The notes under the pieces are model-generated. The model did no database searches, was not told where the DNA came from, and saw only the letters and a program-made list of their open reading frames with translations. Shown here piece by piece: positions 16,979-26,389 of a stretch of DNA of 64,000 nucleotides (within the stretch, counting starts at the first letter, position 1; each line of letters starts with the position of its first letter). Position numbers and translations under genes: made by a program. Origin of the DNA: Acidobacteriota bacterium (lineage in GTDB: Bacteria > Acidobacteriota > Blastocatellia > Pyrinomonadales > Pyrinomonadaceae); assembly GCA_019242475.1 (NCBI GenBank), contig JAFAVK010000127.1:145249-209248 (forward strand). Direction: 5' to 3'.

Positions 16979-19261
16979 TTAACCCCTTCCCCTGCGCCGC
17001 CGCGCGCCGCGCGCGCGAGGTCTGACGTTTCTGTTGCGTTCCTGTTGCGGCCCGGCGCCCGCGCCGCCCTCGTCCGCGAAACGCACGGTCGCGCCGCTGG
17101 GCGGCCGCGGTATCGAGACGGCGACGAAGGGCGAAGTCAGAGCCTGCGTTGTAAAGCTTCCGGACGCCGGCCGCCGCTCGCTCACGGTGACTGCAAGCAC
17201 AGTGCCAATCCGGTTGATGCCGGTGATCTCGATGCTGTAACCGCCGGTCGGCTTCTGCCCCTGGTACGCGACGACCACGGCGCGCGTATCGAAGCTGACC
17301 TCGGGCAGCGGGCGCCCCGCGCCGACGACCTCCCAGGCGCGGCGCCAGGCGGCCTCGTCCGTGATTAACTCGACCGCGCGCCCGCCCTCGCGCGCGCTCA
17401 TCGTCCCCGTGGCGAGCAGAGAGAACTCGACGGGCTTCGCCTCTTCGGTCGAGCCCTGGGGGCCCGTCTCGGACGCCCGCGCGGCGTCGCCGCCGAGCAT
17501 CGCCATGCGCAGAATCTTGACCGGCGGCATGCCGTAGCTGAGCAGCCGGTCGTGAAAGTCTCCGAGGCGGAACGAGTCGCCGAGCTGCTTCTTCCACTCC
17601 TCGCGCAGGCGCAGAATCTCCATCTTGCCGAGCGTGTAGACGAGATAGGTCGGGTCGAGAGTCCCGCGCCGCGCCTCGCGCTCGGCGTTGGTGCGCGCCT
17701 GGTAGCCCTCGCGCATGAAGAAGTTGACGGCCTCCTCGTAGCTCATCCCCGCCGTGTGCAGACGCAGTCCCACGACGTACCGGCACAGACGGAGGAGCGC
17801 CGCGTCCAGCTGCGCGAGCCGCAGCTTCGGGTTGTTGCCGCCGAAGCCTTCGTCCAACATCATCTGCTCGCAGTAGTGCGCCCAGCCCTCGACGAAGCTG
17901 GCCGAGCCGAGCGCCGCGCGCACGCGCGAAGGCGACTGCCGCGCCTTGAGCATCTGGTAGTAGTGGCCGGGGTACGCCTCGTGGATGGAGGTGATGGTCA
18001 GGCCGTAGCGGTTGTAGTGGCCGAGGTGCTCCTCCTGCTGCTGCGGCGTCCAGGAGGGGTCGGCGGGCGTGACGTAGTAGTAGCTCTCGTCGGCCGCGCG
18101 CTCGAAGGCGCCGGGCGCGTCGAGCGAGGCGAAGGAGAGCGAGCGCGCGTACTCGGGCGTCTCGGCCACGCGCAGGTTCTCGCGCGCCGGCGGCGTCAGA
18201 ATCCCTTCGGTGCGGACGAAGGCGCGGATGCGGTCTAAGTCGGCGCGCGCCTCGCCGACGAGCCCGTCCGAAGTCGGGTGCTCGCGCGCGAGCAGTTGGA
18301 GCGCGGCCAGCACGCCGCGGCCCGGCGCGATCTCCTCGGCCACGGCGCGCATCTGGTCTTGAGTTTCACGCAGCTGCCGCTCGCCCTCGCGCAGGAGCGC
18401 GGGCAGCGGCGTTTCGATCATCTCCTCGTAGAGAAGTTTCTTCCGGAAGTTCTCGGCGCCGAGCGCGAAGTCGCCGTTCGAGCGCGGGAGCAGGTCGCCC
18501 ACGAGCCACTCGCGGAAAGCACGGAGGGCGGCCGCGGCCTGCGCGTTCGCCTCGTGGAACTCTGCGCGGCGTGCGGCGTCGAGCTGGCTGCCGCCGGCGC
18601 GCTCGAACATCTGCGGCACGACGCGCTCGAAGAAATCGACGCTGCCGGCGACCTGCGCGACGGCCGTCTCGGTGTAGATGCGCGGCGGGTTGTCGAGATT
18701 GGCGCGCGCCTCGGCGAGCAGGCGCGGAATCTGCCGCTCGCGCGCGAGCACCGCGGGCAGGCGCTGCTCGACGGGCGCGTAGGCGCGCTTGAGGATGTTG
18801 TCCACCCCCGAGGCGACGAGGCGGTTGTAGAGGTTCGGGTCGCGCCGCCACATCCGCACGTCTTCGAGTTCGAGCAGCTGCGCGCGCGCGTGCGACTGGA
18901 TGACGAGGTAGTCGTAGCGCGCCTCGGGCGACAGGCGCCACTCGGGCACGCGCGCCAGCTCCGCGAGCACGCCGCGCAGCCGCCGCGCCTCGGCCGCGAC
19001 CGCCGCGGAGTCGCGCTCCTCAAGCTTCGAGTCGAACTCGTGCAAGCCCGCGGCCGTCGCCTCCGAAGGGTTGAAGGCGTAGTAGCCGCGCAGGTACGCC
19101 TCGCCGATCTGCGCGACGCGCGCGTCGGACATGCGGTTCGCCGCGGACGCGCCCGCGACCGAAGGGCGCCGGCGCCGCTGCGCCGCCGCCGCACCGCCGC
19201 ACGGCCACACCGACGCGCAGACGACGAGCGCGCAGAGAAACGCGGGAAGCTTCCTTCTCAT
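16979..19261 (-). CDS. DUF885 metallopeptidase-like protein with PrcB-type C-terminus
   Basis: 760 residues. The start at 19261 gives a signal peptide (LPAFLCALVVCASVW). The DUF885 region (about residues 45-600) has the HExxPGH-type site 'SIHEAYPGHYYQ' with a later 'FVEGWAHYCEQMM', typical of this zinc-dependent, mostly secreted family. From about residue 615 a second domain contains 'TGTMSAREGG' and 'KPTGGYSIEITGI', which match the PrcB C-terminal domain associated with proteases. The fusion suggests a peptidase with a built-in accessory or inhibitor-like domain. The frame upstream of 19261 is open but unlikely to be coding. Confidence 0.85.
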   Translation of the reverse strand: MRRKLPAFLCALVVCASVWPCGGAAAAQRRRRPSVAGASAANRMSDARVAQIGEAYLRGYYAFNPSEATAAGLHEFDSKLEERDSAAVAAEARRLRGVLAELARVPEWRLSPEARYDYLVIQSHARAQLLELEDVRMWRRDPNLYNRLVASGVDNILKRAYAPVEQRLPAVLARERQIPRLLAEARANLDNPPRIYTETAVAQVAGSVDFFERVVPQMFERAGGSQLDAARRAEFHEANAQAAAALRAFREWLVGDLLPRSNGDFALGAENFRKKLLYEEMIETPLPALLREGERQLRETQDQMRAVAEEIAPGRGVLAALQLLAREHPTSDGLVGEARADLDRIRAFVRTEGILTPPARENLRVAETPEYARSLSFASLDAPGAFERAADESYYYVTPADPSWTPQQQEEHLGHYNRYGLTITSIHEAYPGHYYQMLKARQSPSRVRAALGSASFVEGWAHYCEQMMLDEGFGGNNPKLRLAQLDAALLRLCRYVVGLRLHTAGMSYEEAVNFFMREGYQARTNAEREARRGTLDPTYLVYTLGKMEILRLREEWKKQLGDSFRLGDFHDRLLSYGMPPVKILRMAMLGGDAARASETGPQGSTEEAKPVEFSLLATGTMSAREGGRAVELITDEAAWRRAWEVVGAGRPLPEVSFDTRAVVVAYQGQKPTGGYSIEITGINRIGTVLAVTVSERRPASGSFTTQALTSPFVAVSIPRPPSGATVRFADEGGAGAGPQQERNRNVRPRARGARRRRGRG

Positions 19262-19386
19262 GAAGCGGAACACCCTCGGAAGAGCCGGGCGCGCAGGCCA
19301 AACGCCCGTTGAAGGGAGACGAAGAGCGGGAGCAAGATTAGCATAAAAGAAAAGCACGCGTGCAATCGTCAATTACACGTACGCAA

Positions 19387-19638
19387 CTGCTGATGTGACG
19401 CATGACAACGCTATTGTGACGCGCCACAACGCCACTGTGACGCGTCGCAATGGCGTTGTGGCGCATGACAACGCCATTGCGACGCATGACAACGCTAATG
19501 TGATGCATGACAACGCCACTGTAACGCGTCCCAATGGCGTTGCGATGCGTCACAATGGCGTTGTCACACTTCACACTGGCGTTGTCATGCGTCGCAATGG
19601 CGTTGTTGCGCGCCGCATCGCCAATGTCGCGCGTCACA
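19387..19638. repeat. Twelve 21-bp units in mixed orientation
   Basis: The stretch is built of consecutive 21-base units. Some read ACGCCATT-GCGACGCATGACA-like and others read as the reverse complement, ATGGCGTT-GTCATGCGTCGCA-like. Starting at 19408 the orientation order is F F R F F F R R R R F, with one weaker unit before (19387-19407). Units differ at several positions. Because 21 is divisible by three, open frames with a 7-residue period appear on both strands, but there is no sign of a gene. It lies between two leftward genes and could fold into large hairpins. Confidence 0.85.
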
Positions 19639-19683
19639 TTAATTGAAGGGTGTGCGTAAATCGGCCGCGTCAGCGGCGATTGC

Positions 19684-20406
19684 CTACTCCGTCGGGGCTA
19701 TTTTTTCCCGGAGCCAGCGGGCGGGCTCGTCGAGGGGGGCGATGTGGTGCGGCTTACCCTGCCAGACGCGGATCATCGAGACGACGAGGAAGATGGTCGC
19801 GGCCAGGCCGAAGAGCACGCTGCCGAAGCCGCTGCCCGAGGCGAGGGCGACGAACCTGAAGAGCACCGAGATGGCGATGATGGCTAGGTGCAGCGCGAGC
19901 CCCTGCGCGGCGTGGAAGCGCACGCGCGCCTCCTGGCTCGGCACCATCGCCAGCTCGATGAGCGACGCGATCAGCCCGATGTAGAAGGGGGCGTAAGGGA
20001 GCATCACCGCGAAGTTCTCCGGAATCCCCAGCCGCGCGACCGGGCGCGAGGTGGGGGCGGCGCCGTGCGGCGCGTGCGGCGGGCCGGGGTATGGCGAAGA
20101 GGGGCCGGGCGGCGGCGCCGAAGTGGCCGCGGGCGGCTGGTGGGGGCCGGCGCCGAAGGTGGTGAAGGGCTGCGGCTGCGACGGTCTCGGCGGCTGGTAC
20201 GCGGGCGGGACGAAGACCGAAGGGTACGAGTCGGCCGGCTGCTCGTCGAAGCGGCGCGTCGGCTCCTCCGTGACTGAGTCGCGGCGGGACTGATCGGCCT
20301 CTTCCGGGCGCGGCGCGCGCGCGGCGCCCCACAAATTCTCCTCCGTGCGGCGCACGAAGTCCGGGTCGAGCGGGTCGGTGTCGTACTTGCTCCTCTTCTC
20401 CGTCAT
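19684..20406 (-). CDS. DUF4870-like membrane protein with disordered N-terminus
   Basis: 240 residues. Residues 1-125 are polar, then Pro/Gln-rich and presumably disordered. The C-terminal half has three to four membrane helices ('FAVMLPYAPFYIGLIASLIEL', 'LALHLAIIAISVLFRFVAL' and 'LFGLAATIFLVVSMIRVW' regions) and the motif 'QEARVRFHAAQGLALH', which resembles DUF4870/Tic20-like small membrane proteins. The function is unknown. It is the last gene of a leftward run that includes the M67, DinB, AspRS and HisRS genes. Confidence 0.75.
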   Translation of the reverse strand: MTEKRSKYDTDPLDPDFVRRTEENLWGAARAPRPEEADQSRRDSVTEEPTRRFDEQPADSYPSVFVPPAYQPPRPSQPQPFTTFGAGPHQPPAATSAPPPGPSSPYPGPPHAPHGAAPTSRPVARLGIPENFAVMLPYAPFYIGLIASLIELAMVPSQEARVRFHAAQGLALHLAIIAISVLFRFVALASGSGFGSVLFGLAATIFLVVSMIRVWQGKPHHIAPLDEPARWLREKIAPTE

Positions 20407-20446
20407 GTCTGCTTCTACGTCCCGCGCGCGGCGCGGGTTCTCCCCT

Positions 20447-20878
20447 TCAGCCTTCCGTCGAGAACGGCGCGGGCTCCCAGCGCCCCTCCCGCTCCGAGAT
20501 GCGGAAGGCGCGCAGGACGCATCCGCCCCCGTCTTCGAAGCCGATTATGAAGTAGAAAGCCTCCGGGTAAAAGGCGAGCCGCACGTCCGTCCGCGAGGGC
20601 TCGGGGTCGTTCGAGCGCGGGTGCGAGTGGTAGACGCCGACGAGTCGTTCGCCGCGCGCGCGCATGCCCCGCTGCGCCTCGAACAACTCCCCGGGCGCGG
20701 CCTCGTAGGCGACCTCCGGCTGCGGCGCGACGTTGCGCAGGCGGTAGACGGTCGCGGCCCGATTCCCCCCTCCGCCGAGCAGCCCGCAGCACTCTTCGGG
20801 CGCACACCCGCGCGCGTGCGCGAACATCTCTTCGACGAGTGTCTGCGGAATCTTGAAATCAGACCGCGTCACTTTCAA
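20447..20878 (-). CDS. JAB/MPN (M67) family metallopeptidase
   Basis: 143 residues. It has the JAMM metal site: an upstream Glu in 'CAPEECCGLLGG' and 'HSHPRSNDPEPSRTD' (HxHP...SxxD). Bacterial relatives release C-terminally processed small sulfur-carrier or ubiquitin-like proteins, or cut isopeptide-like bonds. No ubiquitin-like or cysteine synthase partner is seen nearby. It begins just after the DinB gene end. Confidence 0.88.
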   Translation of the reverse strand: MKVTRSDFKIPQTLVEEMFAHARGCAPEECCGLLGGGGNRAATVYRLRNVAPQPEVAYEAAPGELFEAQRGMRARGERLVGVYHSHPRSNDPEPSRTDVRLAFYPEAFYFIIGFEDGGGCVLRAFRISEREGRWEPAPFSTEG

Positions 20879-20884
20879 ATTCGT

Positions 20885-21373
20885 TCAGGCGTCGCGCGCG
20901 GCTTCGAGGGCGCGGCGGAGGGTGACGAGCGCGCCGAGGTGGTAGGCGTTGTGGTCTGCGACGAGCAGCGCCTCGCGGAGCAAGGTCTGCCCCGTCCCGT
21001 GCGGAATCGCGGCGTAGAGGTCGTTCGCTTCGTCCTCGACCAGGGCCTCCAACGCGCGCAGGTCTTCGCGGATACGCTCGACCGTTTGCCGCCAGTCGTC
21101 CTCGCCCGCCTCCTTGCCCTTGTCGGGCCAGTAGCCCTCGGGCCAGTCGGGCGAGACGTGCGCGGCCGAGCGGCTGAACTCAACGATGTCCCGCTGCGCG
21201 ATGCGCATGTGTTCGAGCAGGTGCCAGGGCGTGTAGGGCACGCCCTCGGCCCGCGCGTTGATTAGTTCGACGGGGAAGTCCTTCAACGCCTCTTCGAACT
21301 TGATGTGTGCGCCCCCGCCCCGCAAAAGGTAGAGCAGGTGCTCGCGCAAGGAGCGGTCTCTGTCGTCGCTCAT
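20885..21373 (-). CDS. DinB-family protein
   Basis: 162 residues, four-helix DinB fold. 'GVPYTPWHLLEHMRIAQRDIVEF' carries the first His ligand and 'LLVADHNAYHLGALVTLRRAL' the other two, so a metal site is likely. The ATG at 21373 has a GAGGAG ribosome site; the longer open frame runs antisense-like through aspS and is rejected. DinB proteins are often thiol transferases dependent on small thiols, or detoxification enzymes. Spacing from aspS is 8 bases, so co-transcription is likely. Confidence 0.85.
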   Translation of the reverse strand: MSDDRDRSLREHLLYLLRGGGAHIKFEEALKDFPVELINARAEGVPYTPWHLLEHMRIAQRDIVEFSRSAAHVSPDWPEGYWPDKGKEAGEDDWRQTVERIREDLRALEALVEDEANDLYAAIPHGTGQTLLREALLVADHNAYHLGALVTLRRALEAARDA

Positions 21374-21381
21374 CGTCAGCT

Positions 21382-23196
<1,815 letters not shown>

Positions 23197-23218
23197 GATT
23201 CCTTTACGTCACCTTCAA

Positions 23219-24640
23219 CTACTTCGCGGCACCGTTCAAAGCTTCACTTAACTCTGCGCCGGCCTGTTCACGTTTCAACGTCCGCTGCTCGCCGGTCTTC
23301 ATATCTTTCAACGCGACCTCGCCGCGCGCGCGCTCGTCGTCGCCGATGACGACGACGAAGGGCACGCCGAGCGCGGAGGCGTACTTGAGCTGCTTGCCGA
23401 GCTTGTCCGCCTCGGGGTAAACGCCCACGCGCAGAGCCGGCGCGCTCTTTCTCAACTCGGCGGCGAAGGCGAGCGAGTCTTTAACCGACTCCTCATTCCA
23501 GACCGTCACCAGCACGTCGGCCGACGCGCGGCCCACCTTCTCGGGGAACATCCCGCGCTCGGTCATCACAAGGACGATGCGGTCAAGCCCGAGCGAGAAT
23601 CCGCACGCCGTGATCTCTTTACCGGAGAACATCCCGACGAGGTTGTCATACCGCCCGCCGCCGCCCAAAGACCCGGCCAGGTCGGGCACGCTAATCTCCA
23701 TAATCGCGCCCGTGTAATAAGAGAGCCCGCGCGCGATGCTCGGGTCAATTTTAATTTTGTCGGCGACGCCGTAGGCATCAGCGTATTCGACGATGGCGCG
23801 CAGGTTCTCAATGCCGAGCGCGCCGGCGTCGTGGCCGCTGACGAACTCGACGAGGCGGCCGAGCGCGGCGTGGTTGTAGGCTTCGGCACGCGTTCCGCCT
23901 TTGATGTCTAGAGTTTCATCAGCGATTAATTCTGCTGCGTGTTCCAATTCGGGCAGTGTCTCGAAGAAGTCGAGCAACCGCCCGCCGGCATCGGCGTCGA
24001 GGCCGCGCGCGTCGAACTCGCGCGCGACGCCTTCGCGGCCGATCTTGTCGAGCTTGTCGATGGCAACGAGCGCATCCCCCTGTTTGTCCGCCGCTACGCC
24101 TGCCGCTTCGAGCACGCCCGCCAGCACCTGCCGGTGGTTCAGGCGAATCGTGAAGTTGTCGAAGCCGAGCGTGCGGAGCACGTCGCTCGCCGCGGCGCAG
24201 ATTTCCGCCTCGACGACGGGCGAGCGCGTGCCGATGCAGTCCACGTCGCACTGGTAGAACTCGCGGTAGCGGCCGCGCGCGGGGCGGTCGGCGCGCCAGA
24301 CGGGTTGAATCTGGTAGCGCTTGAAAAACTTGGGCAGCCGTTCGCCGTACTCCGCGACGACGCGCGCGAGCGGCACCGTCAAATCATAACGGAGCGCGAG
24401 GTCGGCCTCGCCCGTCTTCTCGTGCTCGCCCCGCTTGAGGATTTTGAAGATGAGCTGGTTGCCCTCCTCGCCGTACTTCCCCATTAAGGTCTCGATGTTC
24501 TCGACCGCGGGCGTCTCCAAAGGCTCGAAGCCGTAGCGCTCGTACACGTCCTTGATGACGCGAATGACGTACTCGCGCCGCCGCAGGTCGGCCGGGAGGA
24601 AGTCGCGCATGCCGCGCGCGGGCTGTGTCTTTGCAGGCAT
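23219..24640 (-). CDS. hisS: Histidyl-tRNA synthetase
   Basis: 473 residues. 'GMRDFLPADLRRREYV' and 'ALRYDLTVPLARVVAEYGERL' form the class II start and motif 1/2 area; 'FKRYQIQPVWRADRPARGRYREFYQCDVD' (24225-24330) is motif 2. 'RGLSYYTGAIMEI' and 'GFSLGLDRIVLVM' are the histidine-site signatures. The C-terminal domain ('DVLVTVWNEES') binds the anticodon. It charges tRNA(His) and is the first gene of the hisS-aspS-dinB-M67 run. Confidence 0.96.
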   Translation of the reverse strand: MPAKTQPARGMRDFLPADLRRREYVIRVIKDVYERYGFEPLETPAVENIETLMGKYGEEGNQLIFKILKRGEHEKTGEADLALRYDLTVPLARVVAEYGERLPKFFKRYQIQPVWRADRPARGRYREFYQCDVDCIGTRSPVVEAEICAAASDVLRTLGFDNFTIRLNHRQVLAGVLEAAGVAADKQGDALVAIDKLDKIGREGVAREFDARGLDADAGGRLLDFFETLPELEHAAELIADETLDIKGGTRAEAYNHAALGRLVEFVSGHDAGALGIENLRAIVEYADAYGVADKIKIDPSIARGLSYYTGAIMEISVPDLAGSLGGGGRYDNLVGMFSGKEITACGFSLGLDRIVLVMTERGMFPEKVGRASADVLVTVWNEESVKDSLAFAAELRKSAPALRVGVYPEADKLGKQLKYASALGVPFVVVIGDDERARGEVALKDMKTGEQRTLKREQAGAELSEALNGAAK

Positions 24641-24670
24641 AAAAAAACTGACAACTAACTACTGACCGAT

Positions 24671-25336
24671 TCAACGAAAGATGGAGAACCCGGCGTAGAA
24701 CAGGTTCGAGTCGAAGCCCGGGTTCACGTCGGCGCGGTAGCCGTTCGAGACGTGGTGATACCTGTAACCGACCGTCCACGCGCGGCGGGCGCCGGTCTTC
24801 CACTGGACGCCGCCGCCGAAGTCGCCCGTGAAGTTGAACTGCGCGCCGCGCTCGTCGGGCACGCGCTCGCCGAAGTAGAGGAAGCCGCCCGAAGCCTGCG
24901 CGAAGGGCTGCACGCGCTCGCGCCGCCGGAAGTTGAGTTGAAACCCGACGGGCGAGAGCCCCGCGCCCGTGATCGTCTTCCGCACCCCGCGGGAGCCGCC
25001 CGCCGTCGCCTCGGACGACGGGAACGACATCGACGCGACCGGCACCGCGTCGAGCGTGTACTTCAAGACCAGATTCTCGCCGCGCGCGAAGACCCTCGCG
25101 TAACGAAATGCGACGAGGCCGAGCCGCACGCGCTCGGTCGAGCCGATGAGCGTCGGGCTGCCGAAAGAGCCCCCGCCCCACACGCCGTACTCGTTGGCCG
25201 CGCGCTCCATCCCGTAGACGCCGCGCTGTTGCGCCCCCTCGGGCTCGGACAGACCCGCCACCTCCTGCGCCCTCGCCGCCGAGCACACGCAGAGCAGGAG
25301 AGCGACGGCGGCGGCGGGACTCCTCTTCAGGCGCAT
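24671..25336 (-). CDS. PagL-like lipid A 3-O-deacylase (acyloxyacyl hydrolase)
   Basis: 221 residues. A signal peptide (AAAVALLLCVCSAARA) is followed by alternating strands of a small outer-membrane beta-barrel ending in Phe-Arg. 'VGYRYHHVSNGY' contains the His-Ser pair used for catalysis in PagL proteins. These remove the 3-O acyl chain from lipid A in the outer membrane. The carbonic anhydrase-like gene ends its stretch 4 bases away, so the two may be co-transcribed. Confidence 0.8.
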   Translation of the reverse strand: MRLKRSPAAAVALLLCVCSAARAQEVAGLSEPEGAQQRGVYGMERAANEYGVWGGGSFGSPTLIGSTERVRLGLVAFRYARVFARGENLVLKYTLDAVPVASMSFPSSEATAGGSRGVRKTITGAGLSPVGFQLNFRRRERVQPFAQASGGFLYFGERVPDERGAQFNFTGDFGGGVQWKTGARRAWTVGYRYHHVSNGYRADVNPGFDSNLFYAGFSIFR

Positions 25337-25340
25337 GGCT

Positions 25341-25865
25341 TCAGCCCTCGATACCGTACTCCTCGCGGTAGGCGCGCGTGTACCCGACGTAGTTCTGCCA
25401 GAAGACGTCGAGGTCGGCCACCTCCGCGTCGCTCAACTGCCGCTTGACGCGCGCCGGCACGCCCATCACGAGCGAGCGCGGCGGGACGATTGTTCCCGGG
25501 CTCAGGAGCGCGCCGGCCGCGACCAGGGAGTGTTCGCCCACGCGGCAGGCGTCCATCACGATTGAGCCGATGCCGACGAGGCACCCGCGCTCGACGTGAC
25601 AACCGTGCAGCGTGACGTTGTGCCCGACCGTCACCTCGTCTTCAAGGATCGTGGCGTGCGTGCCGTTCGAGACATGGATGACCGTGCCGTCCTGCACGTT
25701 GGTGCGCTCGCCGATGCGGATGTGAAAGACGTCGCCGCGGACGACCGCGCCGAACCAGACCGACGAGTGCGCGCCGATGTGCACGTCGCCGATGACTTGC
25801 GCGCTCTCTTCGACGAACGCGGTCGGGTGAATCTGCGGGTGGATGCCGCGGAACGGTCGAATCAT
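25341..25865 (-). CDS. Gamma-carbonic anhydrase family protein
   Basis: 174 residues forming a left-handed beta-helix of hexapeptide repeats ('AQVIGDVHIGAHSSVWFGAVVRGD'-like, 25720-25815). Metal-binding His residues are visible in 'GTVIHVSN', 'VGHNVTLHGC' and nearby. Family members are zinc or iron carbonic anhydrases or inactive relatives such as PaaY/YrdA. The catalytic state cannot be judged from this alone. Confidence 0.88.
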   Translation of the reverse strand: MIRPFRGIHPQIHPTAFVEESAQVIGDVHIGAHSSVWFGAVVRGDVFHIRIGERTNVQDGTVIHVSNGTHATILEDEVTVGHNVTLHGCHVERGCLVGIGSIVMDACRVGEHSLVAAGALLSPGTIVPPRSLVMGVPARVKRQLSDAEVADLDVFWQNYVGYTRAYREEYGIEG

Positions 25866-25989
25866 ACGGACGAAAACGGCGGGGCCGCCCCCTTCTTCGA
25901 AAGCGAAAACGGTAGCACGCGCCCCGCGGGCCGGGCAAGCAAGCGCCTGTGGTACAATCGCCCGCGCCGAAGAGGAGACCGACCCGGAC

Positions 25990-26160
25990 GTGCCGACCGA
26001 GACCCCGCCGCCCTACTTCCCGCAGAACCCGCTCTCCCCGGGCGACGAGAAGACCGCGAAAAAGCTCCGGCTCACCTTCTACGGCTGCGGCCTGCTCGCC
26101 GCGCTCGCCGTCCTGGCGGCAATCGTCGGCGTCGTCTACCTCTTGAAGTCGCTGTTTTAA
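25990..26160 (+). CDS. Small single-pass membrane protein
   Basis: 56 residues from a GTG start. A Pro-rich N-terminus ('PPPYFPQNPLSPGDEK') leads to one C-terminal membrane helix (GLLAALAVLAAIVGVVYLL). A GAGGAG sequence lies upstream, at a rather long spacing of about 12 bases. The frame extends further upstream to 25843, but that part overlaps the start of the carbonic anhydrase gene. I do not recognise the family. Confidence 0.5.
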   Translation: MPTETPPPYFPQNPLSPGDEKTAKKLRLTFYGCGLLAALAVLAAIVGVVYLLKSLF

Positions 26161-26162
26161 AG

Positions 26163-26386
26163 AAGTAGGCAGAAGGCAGATGGCAGTTGAGCCCCGGAGG
26201 GGCGGCATGTCTATAGCTCAAGCCTGATTATTTGTTTTCTAAGCTCCGTTAGGAGCGGCATGTGGATGTCGCCCCTGACGGGGCTCGGGGTTGAATTAGA
26301 ACGTCGGGCTATAAAGATGCCGCCCCTCCGGGGCTCAATCCTCTGAACTGCCTACTGCCATCTGCCATCTGCCTACTGCTCTCCGA
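26163..26386. repeat. Composite palindromic element with GCCCCGGAGGGGCGGCAT words
   Basis: Outer arms are word repeats (GGCAGATGGCAG at left, CTGCCATCTGCC at right). Inner arms 26187-26208 and 26317-26338 (22 bases, TTGAGCCCCGGAGGGGCGGC start) pair perfectly. In between is another hairpin with CTCCGTTAGGAG and GCCCCTGACGGGGC. Each short GC palindrome is followed by GGCAT-like or GTCGC-like words, a style known from REP-like intergenic elements. Confidence 0.75.
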
Positions 26387-26389
26387 GAC

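Noticed and set aside
19387..19638. CRISPR array
   Set aside because: Units are contiguous with no spacers, and no cas gene is present anywhere in the window.
19395..19646. Small protein with heptapeptide repeats (HDNAIVT-like)
   Set aside because: It is only the translation of the 21-bp repeat array; the opposite strand is equally open and there is no ribosome site.
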